A stretch of DNA of 64,000 nt from Siphonodentalium dalli. Lineage: Eukaryota > Mollusca > Scaphopoda > Gadilida > Siphonodentaliidae. Position 1 is the stretch's first letter; each line of letters begins with the position of its first letter. This document shows, piece after piece, positions 1 to 11,169 of this stretch. The position numbers and the translations under genes were made by a program. Below the pieces are notes generated by a model. The model was given only the letters and a program-made list of their open reading frames with translations, was not told the DNA's origin and made no database searches. The DNA lies in the NCBI GenBank assembly GCA_032622095.1, contig CP136069.1, forward strand, positions 185,119,122 through 185,183,121, read 5' to 3'.

Positions 1-719
1 AGGCACTCAAAGGGTTAACTCGCGATATGCTTATATTTTAGTCGCTGTTTAGTCTGACAATGCTTACTGAAGTTCATGTGCAGCCTGCAAGACAAATTAT
101 GTTGCTGATTTAACACAAACATAGCTTACATCAGACAGATAGCGCTCTTTAATGTGTATGTAATCCACGACGCTAGTTCCATTGTGATGGTAACTCGTGA
201 AATGTCCAAGCAAATCACCAAATTTCCTTGCATTCACTACTCGCATTCCGGTCGATTGGCACATCGTTAGGAGCTGCTTTCCAAAACTGTTACAATGTTT
301 ATCTCAGCTTAATCTATCTCTGACTGAATCTAAAATATAGTTATCAGAAAGTGAGACATGAGAATCGTCGTCCTGTGAAAATTAGTTCGGTTGTTCACAT
401 GTGCGTGCGTTAACTAACTGATTAGGCTCCAAACTAGTGATATACTTTTAAATGTTAATGACAACAAGTTCTTCCTTGTGTATTTGTTTTCCAATAACTA
501 AAAAAAATTGGTGGAATGTAAACGGATACAAATAAAATATTCTCGTCAAAATTGAACATGTTACCATCTAATTATACAGCTAGAGCCACATCATTAATGT
601 ATTCAGTACGTTTTATGAACATTTCAGATTTCAAGCGACAATAGAAGGACACACAGCCTCTTGAAATCGTGTTTGTATCGCGACATACGCCTATGCATCT
701 ATAGTTAGGGAATTGTATC
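1..719. other. No gene recognised
   Basis: No coding pattern, RNA gene or clear repeat was seen. The reading frames are short and interrupted on both strands. Confidence 0.4.
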
Positions 720-1405
720 AATGCAACATCGCTGTGGCTGCGGAGACATGTACCACAGTAGCGATGGTGTGACAATTTATTATGGTGGAGTTTGGTGACA
801 ATTGGCTGTCATAATTAATATGCCATAGCTAGCCATGTCCCCGCTGCATATTCGCACAATGAATCTTCCAAAGTTCGTTATAATCAGCATTTTTATTGTT
901 TGTAGCTCGCTTTGTTTATTCCAGATACTTTCTCTCAGCTGCATTTCCTTCAATAGTTCTGACACAGCTTAATCGGCCAACATGATAATGATAGCGGAAT
1001 TATGCGTAGAGCTAAAATAAAAAAAACGCAATTGGGGAAAGTTCTTAATATACGTAGATAAGCATGCATTGAGATGATCATATCAGAAAATACTACGTGC
1101 ATGATATGTGAGTGAATGATGGATTGCCACGGTCAAACACAATTCGGGATGATCGATCGTGCACTTATAAATATGTCGCAGAGAATACAATGTAGCAGAA
1201 CGTAACGATTAGAGATCAACCTTGGTGAAACGCAATGGGTTAATTAGTCCAGTCGACTCATTGTGCGGATACGCAGTGGGCAACATGGTAAGCTATGCTG
1301 CAGAATTGTGACGACAAATTGTCTCCAAACTCCACCACAATAAATTGTCACATCTACTATGCCATCGCTAATGTGGTACGTGTGTCCGCTGCCATTGCTG
1401 CAGGT
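720..1405. repeat. Foldback element with ~145-bp imperfect inverted arms
   Basis: The segment at about 720-862, reverse-complemented, aligns with about 1253-1405. Matching landmarks are TGGTGGAGTTTGG (left) against CCAAACTCCACCA (right), and CGCACAATGA in both arms when oriented. The arms are separated by about 390 bp with no coding potential. The structure fits a non-autonomous foldback or MITE-like DNA transposon. Mismatches and small indels suggest an old copy. No target-site duplication was identified. Confidence 0.65.
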
Positions 1406-1467
1406 AATTTTGTTCGAGGTTTCCCTGTCAAGTCAGAAATTTCCTCTCTCGACGTCTCAATGCCAAT

Positions 1468-1792
1468 ATGTAGAGTAACTTTATGTATAATATTGTACTT
1501 TATATGTAGAGTAACTTTATGTATATTATTGTACTTTATATGTAGAGTAACTTTATGTATATTATTGTACTTTATATGTAGAGTAACTTTATGTATAATA
1601 TTGTACTTTATATGTAGAGTAACTTTATGTATATTATTGTACTTTATATGTAGAGTAACTTTATGTATATTATTGTACTTTATATGTAGAGTAACTTTAT
1701 GTATATTATTGCACTTTATATGTAGAGTAACTTTATGTATATTATTGTACTTTATATGTAGAGTAACGTTATGTATATTATTGTACTTTATA
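1468..1792. repeat. 36-bp minisatellite, about 9 copies
   Basis: Nine near-identical 36-bp units contain TAGAGTAACTTTATGTAT and a variable TAATA or TATTA stretch. Because 36 is a multiple of three, the array reads open on both strands as a 12-residue repeat. There is no independent coding signal, and the open frames are best explained by the repeat length. Confidence 0.9.
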
Positions 1793-1991
1793 GTATGGTC
1801 ATCGTTTAGACATCTCATTAAATTGGTGTTTGGAGTGAAGACATTTTATTAAAATTCTGGTGGCTGTAATGGTCTGATTCCGATATCCCATATTCATGCA
1901 TCGCATCAGTATAATCAATGTCACACAAGGTTTTCATTTAGAAATGATAAGCAGTGAATTGTTTTGACACGAATCACACTGTCGTCTAGAA

Positions 1992-2589
1992 TCAGTTCCT
2001 CTGATCGGATGTGATTTCTTTACTTTCCTTAAATTTCACATTTGCGGGTTTCGAGTTTGGAGTACCGATTGGAGTTTCTTCAATATGAGCGACTGGACAT
2101 TCATATTCTTTTAAAGTCTTCTCCAATAAAACAACCTGATTTGCTAGTCGACTATTATGTCGCTTAAGTTTCTTGCATTCTTGTTGTAACTTTTCAATTG
2201 AAAATTGAATTTTCGGAACTATTCCGGATTTTAATTGTCATTTCTGATGTCTCTTTGTCCATACCCTCTTTCAGTTCGCGTGAAATATCTGCAATCGCTT
2301 CGTGGAGATAGTCACTCATTTCATTGTGTTCTAGTTGAGTGTACTTATCCATGACCTGCATCTCATCCACCGACCGTCTGATAGATGCAGTTGACAGAAA
2401 ATTCAATGTTCCAGGATTTGTCTTACATGACTTACGAGCCGTGGACACATCAGGCTTCACCAGAGGAGTCACAAATAATACCTCTTTATTCACCTCATCA
2501 AACTGCACCACGCTCTCGTCGTGTCCAGGTATAGCTTTGTCAGCATTTCTCTCTTCCTCTTCATCTGCACCATCGGGCTCCCTATTCAC
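1992..2589 (-). pseudogene. Frame-broken coding remnant with a coiled coil
   Basis: Reading the minus strand from 2589 gives an acidic, Glu/Asp-rich frame ending near 2194. A different frame then continues to a stop at 1992-1994. The second part is rich in Lys, Glu, Leu and Gln with heptad-like spacing (KLQQECKKLKRHNSRLANQ), which suggests a coiled coil. The frames meet around 2200-2225, so one small frameshift separates them. A possible further upstream continuation near 2600-2690 is also broken. The protein is not recognised. It could be a retroelement ORF1-like protein or a decayed host gene. Confidence 0.4.
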
Positions 2590-2599
2590 AGTTTCGTCC

Positions 2600-3513
2600 C
2601 CTTCCTCCAGGAGTTATATCACTGACTGTTCCAGGTATAACTACATAGCCGAATCATCCAGTCTCATAAACTGCTGGAAGAATATATTGAATCCACCTTG
2701 AAATATCATCCTGTTATCCTAAAATACATCACATTATCGGCTTATAACAGAACTTAGTCTTGGGTATATAATCTGCTTAGAATTGCCATATTTTAAGTCG
2801 ATAAATGTGCTGAAAATTATAAAGTTTTAGTCACATTATCGACTCACAATGAGGAGATTCTAAGCATATTATGTGCCCACAATGACACAAATATGCCAAC
2901 TCATGACTTTTCAGGTGTATGCTCTTTAACAGGAGTTTTCACTGTGGCCCGCGCCATAAAACGACATAACGGATAAGAGTCCATTATGTGCTTATTTCAG
3001 GATCAAATAATCACATTATGTACCTATTTCAGATTATAGGTCGACTATGTGCGTATTTCTACGAGAATATGTTGGAAATATTGGCCTTTGTACCCTGTTG
3101 CATTATTTTGTTTGGGTCCTAATTAAATGAATTGTGACTCGTCTCGGTTTTGTTTTCGTTGGTACATTGACAATGTCCTCCAAAATATTCCTGTCAGTAT
3201 CGCTAACACATCGCCATACAGCTCCAGATTGTTCTATTAATTTCCGGCAATCCCAATATTTAGCAGTAACAACTTTCCGGTAACATTCGAATTACACAGT
3301 GTCTAGTTCAATAGTAATACATTTACCTCTGTGTTTTACTTCGATTTTATGATATTCGTCGTTTCATATGCTATTCCTTTTTACACGTTCTGGACATCAC
3401 GTTTGCAATCCCGCTCATCCGTCACCATAAAACCTTCCTCGTTTGTTGTTTGTATCCATCTTATCATGTCTATCCTCTGCGATATGTCTCCGATGACCCG
3501 TCGAAATATTTAG
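2600..3513. other. No gene recognised
   Basis: AT-rich sequence with loosely repeated words such as CACATTAT and ATTATGTGC between 2720 and 3060. No coding frame or structured RNA was recognised. Confidence 0.35.
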
Positions 3514-3760
3514 TGGGATACGACCCTGAGATTATGTCCTTAAATAGTGATGGCCATGTGGTCTTATTTTTATCTATTAGTGAAATTCAAATCATTCGTC
3601 GTTGCGAAACATGAGACGCTTACGAAACACAAAGCGCTAAGCTATGACCGGATAACAGCATGATTAAGTACAAAATAATCACGGCACGCCCTCCCGTAAT
3701 CCCCTTACTGCAGTAACAAGCATGATTGTCTCACAAATGAGCTCGTTGTCGTCAATTCTG
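3514..3760. repeat. Dispersed repeat R, copy 1
   Basis: This segment shares its order of words with 7088-7345, for example GTGATGGCCATGTGG, AAATCATTCGTCGT and CACAAAGCGCTAAGCTATGA. The two copies lie in the same orientation, 3.6 kb apart. One copy has an open frame of 67 codons and the other has an early stop in the same frame, so coding is unlikely. Confidence 0.65.
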
Positions 3761-4050
3761 CGAAAAGTTATCTGTCGTCGTTCAATAAGCGAAATGTCTC
3801 TATTGTCCGCAGCCAGACGTATCGGATTTTATTATGACATCAGCAGATGTGCTGCATCCCTTTGGTGCAATATATATATATATTTTTGTTATTTATTTTT
3901 TTTTATTTTTCATATGTACATTTAACATATATATTCAAACGATAGTATAAATGAATATCTTGAAAAACAATTTACTGCCTTTTCTTATTGATAAATTACC
4001 TCGCCTTTGCACTTTCTGTATTTATTAATAATTTAATATTTGTGATTAAT
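3761..4050. other. AT-rich spacer
   Basis: Low-complexity T-rich sequence around 3870-3925. No gene was recognised. Confidence 0.4.
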
Positions 4051-4230
4051 GTTTTGAGTCATTGATGATGTCACTGGGGCATATGTTTATAATTCGTTTT
4101 GAGTCACAGAGGCTGTCACTAGAACATATAATTTTAATTGGTTTTAAGTCAGCGAAGAGGTCACTAGAACATATCATTTTAATTGGTTTTAAGTCGGCGA
4201 AGCTGTCACTAGAACATATAATATTAATTT
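4051..4230. repeat. 45-bp tandem repeat, 4 copies
   Basis: Four units start at 4051, 4096, 4141 and 4186. Each begins GTTTTRAGTC and contains GTCACTAGAACATAT or a close variant. The period is a multiple of three, which explains a short open frame across the array. Confidence 0.85.
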
Positions 4231-4323
4231 GTTTGCGCGAACTGGAACCGGAATGTTATAATGTTATTAATACTCTTACGCTATGAAATTTTATTGACGA
4301 ACTTTTTAAGACATACTCAAAAG

Positions 4324-4592
4324 CATTATATAACATCATATTGGGTGGTATAATAATGCTAATGCATATTCAAAAAGAGCTTCATTACATATTGGTATTG
4401 TGGTGGAGGTCAAAACAATATTGCTTTGCTATACCAACGTCATATATCATATATACTCAAAAACGAACCAACAAGTATCTCAGCATCGTATTGCGCGTTC
4501 ATATGACCAGGGATTGTCAACTTGTGAAACGTATCGCATTCCTGGTGTTTATTATAGGGAGGGTACCGGTTTATTCCTGGTGTTTATTACAT
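4324..4592 (+). other. Intron-like sequence homologous to 48488-48738 (inverted)
   Basis: This stretch matches, in inverted orientation, the sequence upstream of the 48287-48487 exon. Shared words include TATAACATCA, ATTGCTTTG and ACCAACGTCA. At 4541-4610 a 35-bp unit holding the splice-acceptor region (CCTGGTGTTTATTA followed by AGGG) is present twice, with the start of a third copy at 4611. The first copy keeps an AG; the second reads ATG at that position. It is the upstream half of a segmental duplication that includes the pseudo-exon. Confidence 0.6.
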
Positions 4593-4774
4593 GGAGGGTA
4601 CCGGGCCATTCCTGTAATTTGTATTATCCAAAACGAGAGTGAATATGTGGACAACGCTGTCTGTCAATCTCCCTACTACATCCACCAAGTCCGCAACGTG
4701 ATCAACGAGAACCCGCCATAATTATGCATGGGTATACCAGGGTATCATTCTATACCAGCGTGCATGCGAGCCCC
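4593..4774 (+). pseudogene. Degraded EB/EGF-like exon
   Basis: This is an inverted paralogue of the intact exon at 48287-48487. Recognisable pieces are VPGHSCN at the start, YVDNAVCQ with a following YYIHQVRN in a second frame, and ACEP in a third frame next to a GTAAGT donor at 4775. Stop codons and at least two frame changes interrupt it, and the central Cys-x-Cys segment of the module is lost. The nearest upstream acceptor copy has ATG where AG is expected. It therefore looks like a dead exon carried in a segmental duplication about 44 kb from its partner. Confidence 0.65.
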
Positions 4775-5335
4775 GTAAGTTTACGTCTTGTTATTATAGC
4801 CTGTCTTCTAATGATCTCTAGCCAAATAAGTGCATATGTATATTGCTATGCTCTCGAGCCAAGTAAGTTTGTGTGTCTTGTTGTGCTCTCCAGCCAAATA
4901 AGTTTGGTGTCTTGCTATGCTCAGGAGCCAAGTAAGTTTATGAGTCTTGTTATGCTCATAAACCAGGTAAGTTTAGGAGTCTTGCTATATATACTCACGA
5001 TCCAAGAAACTTAGGAGTCTTGTAATGATCGCTAGCCAAATAAGTGTATGTATATTGCTTTGCTCACGAACCAAGTAACTTAAGAAGTAAGTTTATGAAT
5101 CTTAATATGCTCACGAGCCAAGCTAATTTATGAGCCTTGCCATGATCACAAGCCAAGAAAGTTTACGAGTCTTGATATGCTTACGAACCAAGTAAATTTA
5201 GGTATCTTGATCAACTCACGAACTAAGTAGGTTTATATTTAATTTGTAATGCAAACGAGTCAAGTAAGTTTAGGAGTCTTAATATGACCACGACCCAAGT
5301 AAGTTTAGAAGTCTCGATAAGCGTAGATAACATCA
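4775..5335 (+). repeat. Diverged ~35-bp array of 5' splice-site-like units
   Basis: About 15 diverged units follow the pseudo-exon. The consensus is GAGCCAAGTAAGTTTA, then GAGTCTTGCTATGCTCAC. Each unit resembles the exon end plus intron start at the donor (exon ...GAGCC, intron GTAAGT). The same unit occurs on the opposite strand at 47078-48286, where copies are far more uniform, and in a short array at 40685-40830. This copy is more diverged, consistent with an older or no longer homogenised array. Confidence 0.8.
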
Positions 5336-5945
5336 TAGTCACTAACTTAAACAGAAAACTGCTTACCAAAAAAGCGCCTACACAAAAAGCTTTTTCATTA
5401 TATGTAAACCCCCGCAGTTACCATGGAATTCCGCTATGAGGCCCAGATACATATATTTATTCCAAGAATGGAAAATAGCTCACTGACATTAACTAGGGCC
5501 CATTTTACGTATCAATTAAGTCGTTTACAGAAATGAGCTATTACTTTATTGAAATGCCTGTCCATTTAGCCGAATATATAGTAAAGGTAAGAACAACAAA
5601 CCATATATTGCCCATCTAAAACGGCCGATGGAACAAGCAATCAAAGGATGTCAGGATTTGTACTCTATGTCAATAGTATTTGCGTGACCGGGTACCGTGA
5701 CCCCAATTGAAAAACGTTTTGTAGATTGATAACAATTAGTAATATAAGCAATAATAAAATCTTGTCTTGCATATGCATATTATATTTATAAAAACTTAAC
5801 AAAGAAGCACAATTTAACAACTACTTTGGCAATTTTGTGAACTCTGTATTGATGAATATACAGACATGTTTAGGCATGCACGTGCGGCGCCAAGCTCTAT
5901 ACCAGCGTCGCTAACCTCTCTCGCGTTAACGATAAATAAGGAGCG
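5336..5945. other. No gene recognised
   Basis: No coding frame, RNA gene or clear repeat was recognised in this stretch. Confidence 0.35.
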
Positions 5946-6512
5946 TTCTCATGAATGGGGGGGGGGGTAAATTTCCAACAATTTGATTTCCCAACAATTG
6001 GGGAATTAGTTGTTTTAGGGCAACATTTGCATATGCTCAAACGTTGAGACTGATATGGCCATCAGTTGGAAACTTAGGGTGTGCAATTCTGGAAATTTCC
6101 AACACTTGGAAAGCTTGAGGCTAGTCTAAATGCTATGATTTTGCAATAATCGTGTCCAGTCATATTATTCAATTTAAAACAAATCGTGCGGAGGTGAATT
6201 TGCGTCTGCCTGGAGTTATACTGCTAGATGTTAGTGGTTTGTAAAATGTCCAAGTCTCAATATTATCTCACATTGGACTCGATCGATCCTGCCCCCACTC
6301 TGATTAATTCAGAATAGCCTACCATCTAGGTATGTGAAGTTCCAGTTGGGAAAAAACCAAAGCCCAATGGGGTGTGCGCAAATGGAATTATACAAACTTA
6401 TGAGTTTGGTCTGGTTCAAAGGTGCTGGTGGTGGTGGTGGTGGGGGTGCAGTTGGACTGTCTATGGTGGACACCCCCCGCTATCTCAGATCCTCTAGGCA
6501 CGTCACTGGGCC
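5946..6512. mobile_element. Degenerate MITE of the GGGACGTGGC family
   Basis: The interior has the family's repeated TTGGAAA and CCAACA words and ends in GGACACCCC followed by GGCACGTCACTG, a diverged form of the right terminus. The left end is replaced by a poly-G run near 5960. A (GGT)n microsatellite lies at 6422-6448. Related copies are at 7648-8106, 46166-46596, 59666-60067 and 63826-64000. Confidence 0.45.
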
Positions 6513-7087
6513 TTCAAAAATGTGAGTTTTGTTTTATCGTTTAGATGCATTACTTATGGATGTTGGAATTTTGGTGTCACGAATGACATTCATTTCATGT
6601 GTTTTACATTTTCTTTCGTGTTATAAGTTTGAATAGGCATAGTCAATGTGTGGTGTGTCAAATAGGACCGGGCATGTTTGAAGGGCACAATCAACACAAG
6701 AACACACAAACTCAATTTTTTGTTATTTAAAACAGCGTCGGAATTATCGAAAGGCGACTCCGTTGTGTTTCGATCTGATGAATTGACGTACAGTTAATTT
6801 CGTTACGCATTGGTGTATCCTATATTTCCCTTAACAAGATTTCACTTGGAGATAAAATATCTGATTGCACACTGGGTGGGTGTCTGAGTGACTGGGGGAC
6901 TGGGTGACTGATATTCACGGTTGAACCGTCAAACCATAAATATTTGTTTGTTAAAGTCGAATTGTGCTGTTTATTAAAATGTATAATTTCAGTGTGTGAA
7001 ATATAGGAATCTATATACAAGTACCAAACATAAATTCATAGCATGACAGGTTGGGTGTAGAAGTGTTAAATCTCCTATCTCTACCCC
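6513..7087. other. No gene recognised
   Basis: No coding frame was recognised. A short GGGTGACTG-type repeat of words occurs near 6870-6910. Confidence 0.35.
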
Positions 7088-7345
7088 TAGTGTGGGAAAT
7101 GACACTGAGATTATGTTCTTAAATTGTGATGGCCATGTGGCCATACTTTTTACCTATTATAGTGACAATCAAATCATTCGTCGTCGTGCACTCCAGACGC
7201 TTGTGAAACACAAAGCGCTAAGCTATGACATGCATCATGATAACAGCATAATTAAGTTCAACATAATCACGATAGTCTGTCGCGTTATCCACTAACTCAC
7301 TTACTGTGAGCAACAACACAAGTGTCTCACAAACCGACTGGGGTC
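7088..7345. repeat. Dispersed repeat R, copy 2
   Basis: Second copy of the repeat at 3514-3760, same orientation, diverged by substitutions and small indels. The 67-codon open frame here is not conserved in the other copy. Confidence 0.65.
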
Positions 7346-7647
7346 AATAGTATGAAGCGTGTTCTTTGTAAGATTCTACAATTGTTTGTAAGAAATAAAA
7401 ATTTATCATTCCGCTAATACCATGAACCTACGATTACAAACATAAATCACAAATAGTATGTGTTCTTTGTAATTACTATATATAACCTCTCCCAATCACA
7501 AAGCAATTTTTAGTACTATGAAAGTTAATTGAAAGTTACAACGCTAAGGAACGTGAATAGACGGTCTTCGTATGGGGTGTCTAACATCATTGTTAAGTTT
7601 TTCACCCCCTTAAACCGGATCATATACATGTACCCATTTATGGTATC

Positions 7648-8106
7648 TAGGGACGTGACGACAAGGGGTCGATTCGTTTCACCCCTTATGAAAATGTTTT
7701 ATCAGGTGAAAATCTCATTATAGTCCACAGGGATGTCGCGACAAGGGGTTGGGTGTTTCACCCCCACCAAAAACATTTTGTCAATATATTCAGCAGTTGG
7801 AAAGTTCATATCTGACAAAACATTAGTTGGAAATTTCACTACAACAACAGGTTGAAATAATTCTCGTAGTTTGATTTTCCAACAATTTAAAAGTGGAAAA
7901 TGTGTTGGTTTTAGAACAACATTTGTATATTTTCCTCCTTTTGTCAAAAGTTTGGATTGAAATGTCCATCATTTAGAAATTGTCCAACCTTAGGGGGGTG
8001 GGGTGTCAGTTTAGATATGAGGTACCAGTTGGGAAAATCAAAGCCCCATGGGGAGTTACAAATGAAATGAATCGCCACCAAACTCTCTATTTCGCCATGT
8101 CTCTGA
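7648..8106. mobile_element. MITE of the GGGACGTGGC family
   Basis: The left terminus reads CTAGGGACGTGACGACAAGG, and a second start-like sequence (CAGGGATGTCGCGACAAGG) lies at about 7728, so the left end is duplicated. The interior carries the family words GTTGGAAATTTCAC and TTTGATTTTCCAACAATTT. The right end CGCCATGTCTCTG is a diverged inverted terminus. It has no coding capacity and is a non-autonomous DNA element. Confidence 0.55.
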
Positions 8107-8379
8107 TACACGTTGGTGATTTATATCATGGGACGGAATGTCCATAGTCAGTTTGACTTGCGGGATTATATAGCCAAAATTAGCATGTCACTAGCACTTA
8201 GCATAATGGACGATATCTCGAAAAATGTAAATGATGAGTGATGTTTATGAGATTTGCCGCGTATTTTCATACTGCAGTTAACCTGTTTGTCTTCGGTTTA
8301 GTAACTACTCGACTCTCATTATACGATTCCATCGCTATGCGGAATTCACATGTATTTGGGTTTGGGTTCAAGGGGTTTG

Positions 8380-8815
8380 GAAATTATAGGATGGATACCT
8401 TATCACCAAAACATAGCCCATATAGCTGCTTCACTGCCTCGATATGTTATACGAGGACAGATCAGTTTGTAATTATAGGATGACAATCCTCTCCTCTGAA
8501 AGCATATATAACACGTCCCTACTTCGATATGTTGGTGGACACCTCACCAAACAGAACACTTATAGCCACGTCCCTGCCTCGATATGTTATAATAGGTCGG
8601 ATCAGTTTGAAATTATAGGATTATCACCCTCTATATAACTCTACTCCGATAACGTAGAACCTTACCATGCACGTCCCTGCTTCCATATTTTGATGGACAC
8701 CCCCCCCCCCCCCCCCACAAAACGGATCCCATAATTATAACCGCGTCACTGCCTCGACATGTTATGATAAGGGGTGTATTGGTTGGAAATCATATGGTGG
8801 ACGCAATATATATAT
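8380..8815. repeat. Degenerate tandem repeat containing MITE-end sequences
   Basis: Words such as AATTATAGGAT, CACGTCCCTGCCTCGATATG and TGGACACC recur at irregular spacing of about 85-145 bp. CACGTCCCTG resembles the right terminus of the GGGACGTGGC MITE family, so the array may come from repeated MITE ends. A poly-C run of about 17 bases lies at 8701-8717. Confidence 0.5.
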
Positions 8816-8997
8816 TTTGTTTTCACACATTGAATGATTGTAATAAGATACCAAATAAGTTGCAGTACTCATCGCGACGACGATTTGAAATCACATACAA
8901 ACTATACGCACAAACAGTTTATTGATTTACTTTGCACATGCACATGCTTATCGTGTTATAGTCCATGGCACGTTATGCTTCACTAGGGGGGGAATGG

Positions 8998-9358
8998 AGG
9001 AAAGCTGATTTTTGTTCAGGGATTAATAAGAACATGTTTATGAACAATCTGGCAAAAGTCCTCTAAAATCCGAGTTGAGCTTTTTGAGATATCTTAATTT
9101 TTCGGAATGGTTCAAATTCTGAAGCATTTCCAACAGGCAATATGCGAATGCAGTTATGTGTAGATCAATTAATGCCAAGGAAAGCTGATTTTTTGTTCAG
9201 GGATTAATAAGAACATGTTTAAGAAGAACCTGGCAAAAGTCCTCTAAAATCCGAGTTGAGCTTTTTGAGATATCTTGATATTTCGGAATGGTTCAAATTC
9301 TGAAGCATTTCCAACAGGCCATATGCGAATGCAGTCATGTGTAGATCAATTAATGCCA
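8998..9358. repeat. 180-bp tandem duplication, 2 copies
   Basis: The units begin AGGAAAGCTGATTTTTGTTC at 8998 and 9178 and are almost identical across 180 bp, differing at only a few positions. A short part (AAATCCGAGTTGAGCTTT) also occurs inverted near 10880. No coding frame spans the repeats. Confidence 0.85.
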
Positions 9359-9482
9359 AATGCGTAATACATTGAGATTTATACAAACAATGCTTAGTCG
9401 TGAACCATATACGTATAATGTATGTCCCAAAATGGCCGCCAAAATGGCCAAAATAGAATACAAATTACATTTTGCGCACAAT

Positions 9483-9768
9483 CGAATAGCTAGTCTCATA
9501 ACAGTGACAACACGTTCGAATTATGTGAGGAAGAATGATTGCAGAGTATAAGATAAACACGTTATCAGATATGTATGAATTCTCTCTAGATAAAAGGTCA
9601 GCTGATAGTTTATAACTCCGTAAAAAATATTTTCCCGTCATCTATATACATGGTGCACATCTTCAATATGTGGGTAACAATACTCTGAACGTGTTTATTT
9701 TATACTCTGCAATCATTCTTCCTCACATAATTCGAACGTGTTGTCACTGTTATGATAATAGCTATTCG
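9483..9768. repeat. Hairpin with ~80-bp near-perfect arms
   Basis: The arm at about 9483-9562 and the arm at about 9689-9768 are reverse complements with only a few mismatches, around a ~126-bp loop. The shared core is GAATTATGTGAGGAAGAATG. The high identity suggests a recent foldback or MITE-type element, or a recent inverted duplication. No flanking target duplication was clear. Confidence 0.85.
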
Positions 9769-11169
9769 TAATAGCATATTCCAGTTGCAAGTTTCCGACC
9801 GAAGTAAATTGAACACAATTTTGTACTAAGACACCGGTTTGGAAGCAGTACGAAATTTAGTCTTATATAAAATGTACGATGTACTGTCTATTTGTATGGT
9901 TTATTATCACGGATAGTGCTGAAAATTCCGGAAATGTAACAACTATTTATACCACAAGGATATGCATTTATGTTTCTGCGTTACATTCAATAATTAATCA
10001 ACACGCCGAATGAAACTACCATACACTGTGTGGCGAAACATTACTTCGTGTGTTGCATGCCCGAAATTATTATTTTTGGTCTCGAATGTTAACAGAAAAC
10101 CCGAACTTTTAAAGACGTAAATCATTGGGTTTGATTTGAGTTGCAATGACCGATATATCCTCCACATGGATCTGTTTTAATGTTCGGTGTGCCTTTACAG
10201 ATATTTAACAACCGATTTGTATATTATCAATACGTAGTTTACCTACTAGGTGGTCATACAATGTGTTGCATTCGTCGTGGCTTGGCTTGGTGGATGCGGC
10301 CATTTGACAGCCATTTCATGATAGCGATTGTATTATTCTGTACGTTTCACTATATATTGTTCTCGTACCCATATATCACATGTATAACTGTCAACTGGTA
10401 TACATGTCAACTGGTATAATTGCGTAATTCGTATGACTAGATTAGGCAAAATAGCAGGGCAAAATATGACCAGGTCGTTGACAACCAGTTTTATGGGTAG
10501 GGCTATGTTTTTATTTGTTTTGACAACTTCTGATACGGGTACTCGCTAATTCTGCCTATTATAGCGAAGGAGTGGTGTCAGTGCAGTTTTAAAAAGAGAT
10601 AGCTTGTTTTGAGAAGCCCGTACAATCCGACATCGAATGCAACAGTTTTCCTTAAAAATCGTCATTGTTTTGGCTCAATGTTTTATTTCATATCCATATC
10701 TTCGAAATGCATTCGAATTTCCCCCTTTGAATGGGTATCTTTGGTTCGAGAATTGTGTATCGAACAATATTGAGAGCCTTTTGTATATGTTTCGGCTGAA
10801 AAATTGTTACAACATCCAATTATTTTCATGATTGTGAAAAAAAAAATTCTTAAGTTATATGGAAAAAATGTAACTCAGAAAGCTCAACTCGGATTTTTGG
10901 GGACTTTTCGTTCGCATGCCACCTTTCGTCTATAACAAATCTACAATAATCAATCGTTGATCTTTGTGAAGTTTGTGAGATTTTGTTAGCTCATCGTTTT
11001 CGCTGTACTATGCAACCACTGTGATAGTTAACACAAAATTGTTCTTACAAATTAATAAATACTATTTGTATTTACAGGTATATAACAAAGAGCGTAATAT
11101 ATTATGATCTTTTGTATTTATTTTCAGCGTTTTTTGGTTTAAACATATTTTAATAGTATATTGATATAC
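9769..11169. other. No gene recognised
   Basis: Short frames only. An inverted fragment of the 8998-9358 unit lies near 10868-10905. No promoter, RNA gene or coding pattern was recognised. Confidence 0.35.

Noticed and set aside
1295-1852. 185-codon open frame as a Cys-rich membrane protein
   Set aside because: It is created by the 36-bp minisatellite, and the opposite strand is equally open.
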